Shown: piece after piece, positions 7,178-8,577 of the stretch | Numbering within the stretch: position 1 is the first letter of the stretch | Layout of the letters: the number at the start of each line of letters is the position of its first letter | Notes under the pieces: model-generated | The model's database searches: none | Told to the model about the DNA's origin: nothing | What the model saw: only the letters and a program-made list of their open reading frames with translations | Assembly: GCA_947647645.1 (NCBI GenBank) | Contig: CANSLE010000087.1 | Span: forward strand, 1 to 8,577 | Length of the DNA: 8,577 bases | Direction: 5' to 3' | Source of the DNA: an uncultured Microbacterium sp. | GTDB taxonomy: Bacteria; Actinomycetota; Actinomycetes; Actinomycetales; Microbacteriaceae | Translations under genes and position numbers: made by a program

Positions 7178-7252
7178 GAGGACTCGGACGCACCTGTCTG
7201 GCAGGGCGGCTCCACAGTGGGGCCGCCGTCGATGTCAGAAGGAGACAGTCCG
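7178..7252 (+). promoter_or_regulatory. Structured leader before the SSB-like gene
   Basis: The 75-base spacer contains a strong hairpin, GGCGGCTCCA (7205-7214) with TGGGGCCGCC (7218-7227), 10 pairs including one G-U around a CAG loop. An outer 6-bp pair, CTGTCT (7194-7199) with AGACAG (7243-7248), partly covers the Shine-Dalgarno AAGGAG (7239-7244), 8 bases from the ATG at 7253. The left side closely matches the leader at 1661: GCACCT, then CTGGC, GG and CGGCTC in the same order and spacing. An AGGAGG at 7176-7181, overlapping the previous stop, is followed by no usable start codon. Confidence 0.5.
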
Positions 7253-7684
7253 ATGGCTATCCACACACAGGAGTCGGTCTCGGGGTTCATCGCGTCCGAC
7301 CCGCAGCTCAGGTATACAGAGCAAGGCGATGCTCGCTTCTACGCCAAGATCGGGCAGGAGCATTACCGCAAGGAATCCGACGGGTCGTTCACTCAGACCG
7401 AGACGACCTTCCACGACCTCGTGGCCTTCAAGAAGACCGCAGAGCGCGCCCATGCCCGGTTCGCCAAGGGCGACAAGTTCATCGCCGAGGGCTACACCCG
7501 TGAGTACGACCGCGTCGAGCCGGGTGGTCAGAGCGTCCGCGCGGAGGAGTTCGTCGCCAAGAAGCTCGGCCATGACCTCGCCCGCACCAGCTACGAAGTC
7601 GACCGGACCCGTCGTTCCCAAGTCCCTGTCGAGCATCAAACCCCTGTCGGTCAGGCGAGCGCCGCACCGGCGCTCGGGATATGA
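7253..7684 (+). CDS. Single-stranded DNA-binding protein (SSB-like, OB fold)
   Basis: A 143-residue protein of the bacterial SSB type, which would coat single-stranded DNA made during conjugative transfer or after entry in the recipient. Seen: an initial strand with GFIASDPQLRYTEQG (11-25), the equivalent of the SSB start where one strand is copied against the next; ARFYAKIG (27-34); TTFHDLVAFKKTAE (51-64), corresponding to the conserved W/F-x-x-[VL]-x-[FW]-x-x-x-AE stretch; and KGDKFIAEG (72-80), the usual KGD-x-[VI]-x-x-x-G turn. The C-terminus ends in SAAPALGI and lacks the acidic DDD[IL]PF-like tip that recruits partner proteins in chromosomal SSB, a feature seen in some mobile-element versions. 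The start at 7253 is chosen for AAGGAG at 7239-7244. An in-frame GTG at 7217 would fall inside the leader hairpin. Confidence 0.8.
   Translation: MAIHTQESVSGFIASDPQLRYTEQGDARFYAKIGQEHYRKESDGSFTQTETTFHDLVAFKKTAERAHARFAKGDKFIAEGYTREYDRVEPGGQSVRAEEFVAKKLGHDLARTSYEVDRTRRSQVPVEHQTPVGQASAAPALGI
7656..7676 (+). other. Hairpin at the 3' end of the SSB-like gene
   Basis: A perfect 9-bp inverted repeat, CGAGCGCCG (7656-7664) and CGGCGCTCG (7668-7676), has a 3-base loop (CAC). It falls in the last codons of the SSB-like gene, 9 bases before the AAGGAG of the next gene. It could pause ribosomes or RNA polymerase, or act as a weak terminator, but it has no T-run and may be only a by-product of high GC content. 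Confidence 0.4.
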
Positions 7685-7700
7685 CAAGGAGACGTCGATC

Positions 7701-8273
7701 ATGACCGATTACGACTCCGTCCCCGAGCCGGACGAGCCCGAACCGGGTGACGAATCCGAAGACGTCGCGGGGCCACTGCTGCCCGAACCGCCTCACCCGA
7801 TCAACTGGAACCTGCTCACCGCCGATGAAGCCGAGGCCGAGTGGCTTGAACTCAACAAGTGGGTCAACTGGCTGCGCCGAACCTACGGTCTCCCGGCCTC
7901 CGTGATCCCACCGTTCTGGCATCGGCATCCCGAGCTCGTATGGGAACTGAGCGCGCTGCATCTGCACTGGCTGTGCGCCTACGACCCCGAGCAGAACGGC
8001 TCGGCCCCACTGGGTTGGCACCGCGATTTCGCAGACGCCCGCCAACGGCTGCGCGACTGGGTCGCCGCTTGCGGCACCCGCCTGGACCGCGACCGCCCCA
8101 CCCGACAGACCGCATGGCCGGGCGAGGACGCCACCCAGCCCGTGGAGGACCGGATCATCGCCAACCGCGACGAGGACTTCGTGCAGTTCGTCCTCGATGA
8201 TGTCGCCGCACGCCGCCAGGCCGAGGACGAGTTCTACGCCGGGCTCGATCCGCGAACCGGCGAGCTGTCGTGA
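7701..8273 (+). CDS. DUF4913-like protein of unknown function
   Basis: A 190-residue soluble protein. It has an acidic, Pro-rich N-terminus (residues 1-30), then a Trp-rich core: EAEWLELNKWVNWLRRTYGL (45-64), PPFWHRHPELVWELSALHLHW (70-90), AYDPEQNG (93-100) and LGWHRDF (104-110). The order of a Trp/Leu helix, a P-x-W-x-x-HP motif, a hydrophobic helix ending in W, and WH matches what is known of DUF4913, a domain common next to actinobacterial conjugation genes. The domain call is by memory of that pattern. No catalytic signature is evident. Start ATG 7701 follows AAGGAGA (7686-7692) by 8 bases and lies 16 bases after the SSB-like stop. Its TGA overlaps the next GTG (GTGA). Function unknown; a DNA-transfer accessory role is inferred from context. 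Confidence 0.75.
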   Translation: MTDYDSVPEPDEPEPGDESEDVAGPLLPEPPHPINWNLLTADEAEAEWLELNKWVNWLRRTYGLPASVIPPFWHRHPELVWELSALHLHWLCAYDPEQNGSAPLGWHRDFADARQRLRDWVAACGTRLDRDRPTRQTAWPGEDATQPVEDRIIANRDEDFVQFVLDDVAARRQAEDEFYAGLDPRTGELS

Positions 8274-8479
8274 CCCGACAGCAGCGCCGCCGGCGGGCGC
8301 GAGAACGCGACTACCGAGTCGAGGCGGTGCCCCGGCAGTCGCCCGAGTTGCACAAGCTCGCGCAGGTCTTTCTCGGCATGGCCGTCGCACGGGCGGAACT
8401 CGACGGCAGGCGCGGTGAGGAGCGATCGCCGGACGAGCGCTATGAACCCGAGCCAGAAGGCGGTAGCGAGGTAGAATAG
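8270..8479 (+). CDS. Small 69-residue protein, translationally coupled to the DUF4913-like gene
   Basis: Not recognised. The first 15 residues are strongly basic (MTRQQRRRRARER), followed by a likely amphipathic helix (about 24-45, SPELHKLAQVFLGMAVARAELDG) and an acidic, Pro-rich tail ending in GGSEVE. The basic head and helix suggest nucleic-acid or partner binding, but no fold can be named. The GTG at 8270 overlaps the previous TGA by 4 bp (GTGA), which supports the reading frame. The stop is TAG at 8477-8479. No membrane segment is present. Confidence 0.6.
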   Translation: MTRQQRRRRARERDYRVEAVPRQSPELHKLAQVFLGMAVARAELDGRRGEERSPDERYEPEPEGGSEVE

Positions 8480-8577
8480 GAAGCACATCGCCACAGCCTG
8501 TGTGAACGGGCTGGGTGCGCGGTCCTGTTGCCTTCGTGGCTTACCTGCGGCCCTTCAGGTTGCTGGTCGTGTTTCCG
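8480..8577. other. Gene-free right end
   Basis: No convincing gene is seen. Two small perfect stems occur: CAGCC (8494-8498) with GGCTG (8509-8513), and ACCTG (8543-8547) with CAGGT (8556-8560). A TAGAAT at 8472-8477, within the end of the small gene, resembles a -10 box, but no -35 box fits at about 17 bases upstream, so a promoter is only a guess. This may be the leader of a gene beyond the edge. Confidence 0.25.

Noticed and set aside
7176..7200. AGGAGG after the coupling-protein gene as the start of a leader peptide
   Set aside because: No ATG, GTG or TTG occurs within a usable distance.
5386..7503. 705-codon forward frame over the coupling-protein gene
   Set aside because: Arg/Pro-rich shadow of the VirD4-like gene, which has both Walker boxes and membrane helices in the other frame.
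7479..8486. 335-codon minus frame opposite the DUF4913-like gene
   Set aside because: No start signal, no domain, and opposite two well-supported coupled genes.
8480..8577. Possible oriT or attachment site at the right edge
   Set aside because: Only short 5-bp stems are present, with no nick-site motif, long repeat or tRNA end.

Overview
The window is about 8.6 kb of very GC-rich DNA with strongly G/C-biased third codon positions. It has actinobacterial traits: GTG starts, GTGA stop/start overlaps, an LAxTG-type cell-wall sorting motif, and a DUF4913-like gene. All supported genes lie on the + strand, tightly packed. The content (a VirB4-type ATPase, a VirD4/TraG-type coupling protein, a single-stranded DNA-binding protein and a surface protein) points to the transfer module of an integrative conjugative element or conjugative plasmid. 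The host is probably a Gram-positive actinobacterium; genus is not determinable here. No integrase, relaxase, oriT, replication gene, tRNA, rRNA, IS or CRISPR is visible.

Layout. 1-149: C-terminal tail of an upstream gene. 146-1639: compact VirB4-like ATPase whose GTG overlaps the previous stop. 1640-1720: structured leader whose stem buries the ribosome binding site. 1721-4714: 997-residue secreted, membrane-anchored surface protein with a thioester-domain-like N-terminus, at least four Ig-like modules, an LAFTG motif and an acidic cytoplasmic tail. 4733-4770: 16-bp terminator-like hairpin, then a second structured leader. 4854-5408: unknown 184-residue soluble protein, overlapping by GTGA the coupling protein at 5405-7177. 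7178-7252: third structured leader. 7253-7684: SSB-like OB-fold protein. 7701-8273: DUF4913-like protein, overlapping by GTGA a 69-residue protein (8270-8479). The last 98 bases show no gene.

How the parts could work together (inference): the VirB4-like ATPase powers a type IV secretion channel, the VirD4-like protein feeds DNA to it, the surface protein mediates cell contact or wall anchoring, and the SSB protects single-stranded DNA during transfer. Translation starts fall into two classes. GTG starts coupled to the preceding stop occur three times. Starts behind longer spacers that carry a GCACCT element and hairpins near the Shine-Dalgarno sequence also occur three times. This recurring leader is the most unusual signal in the window, followed by the large surface protein built into the secretion operon.
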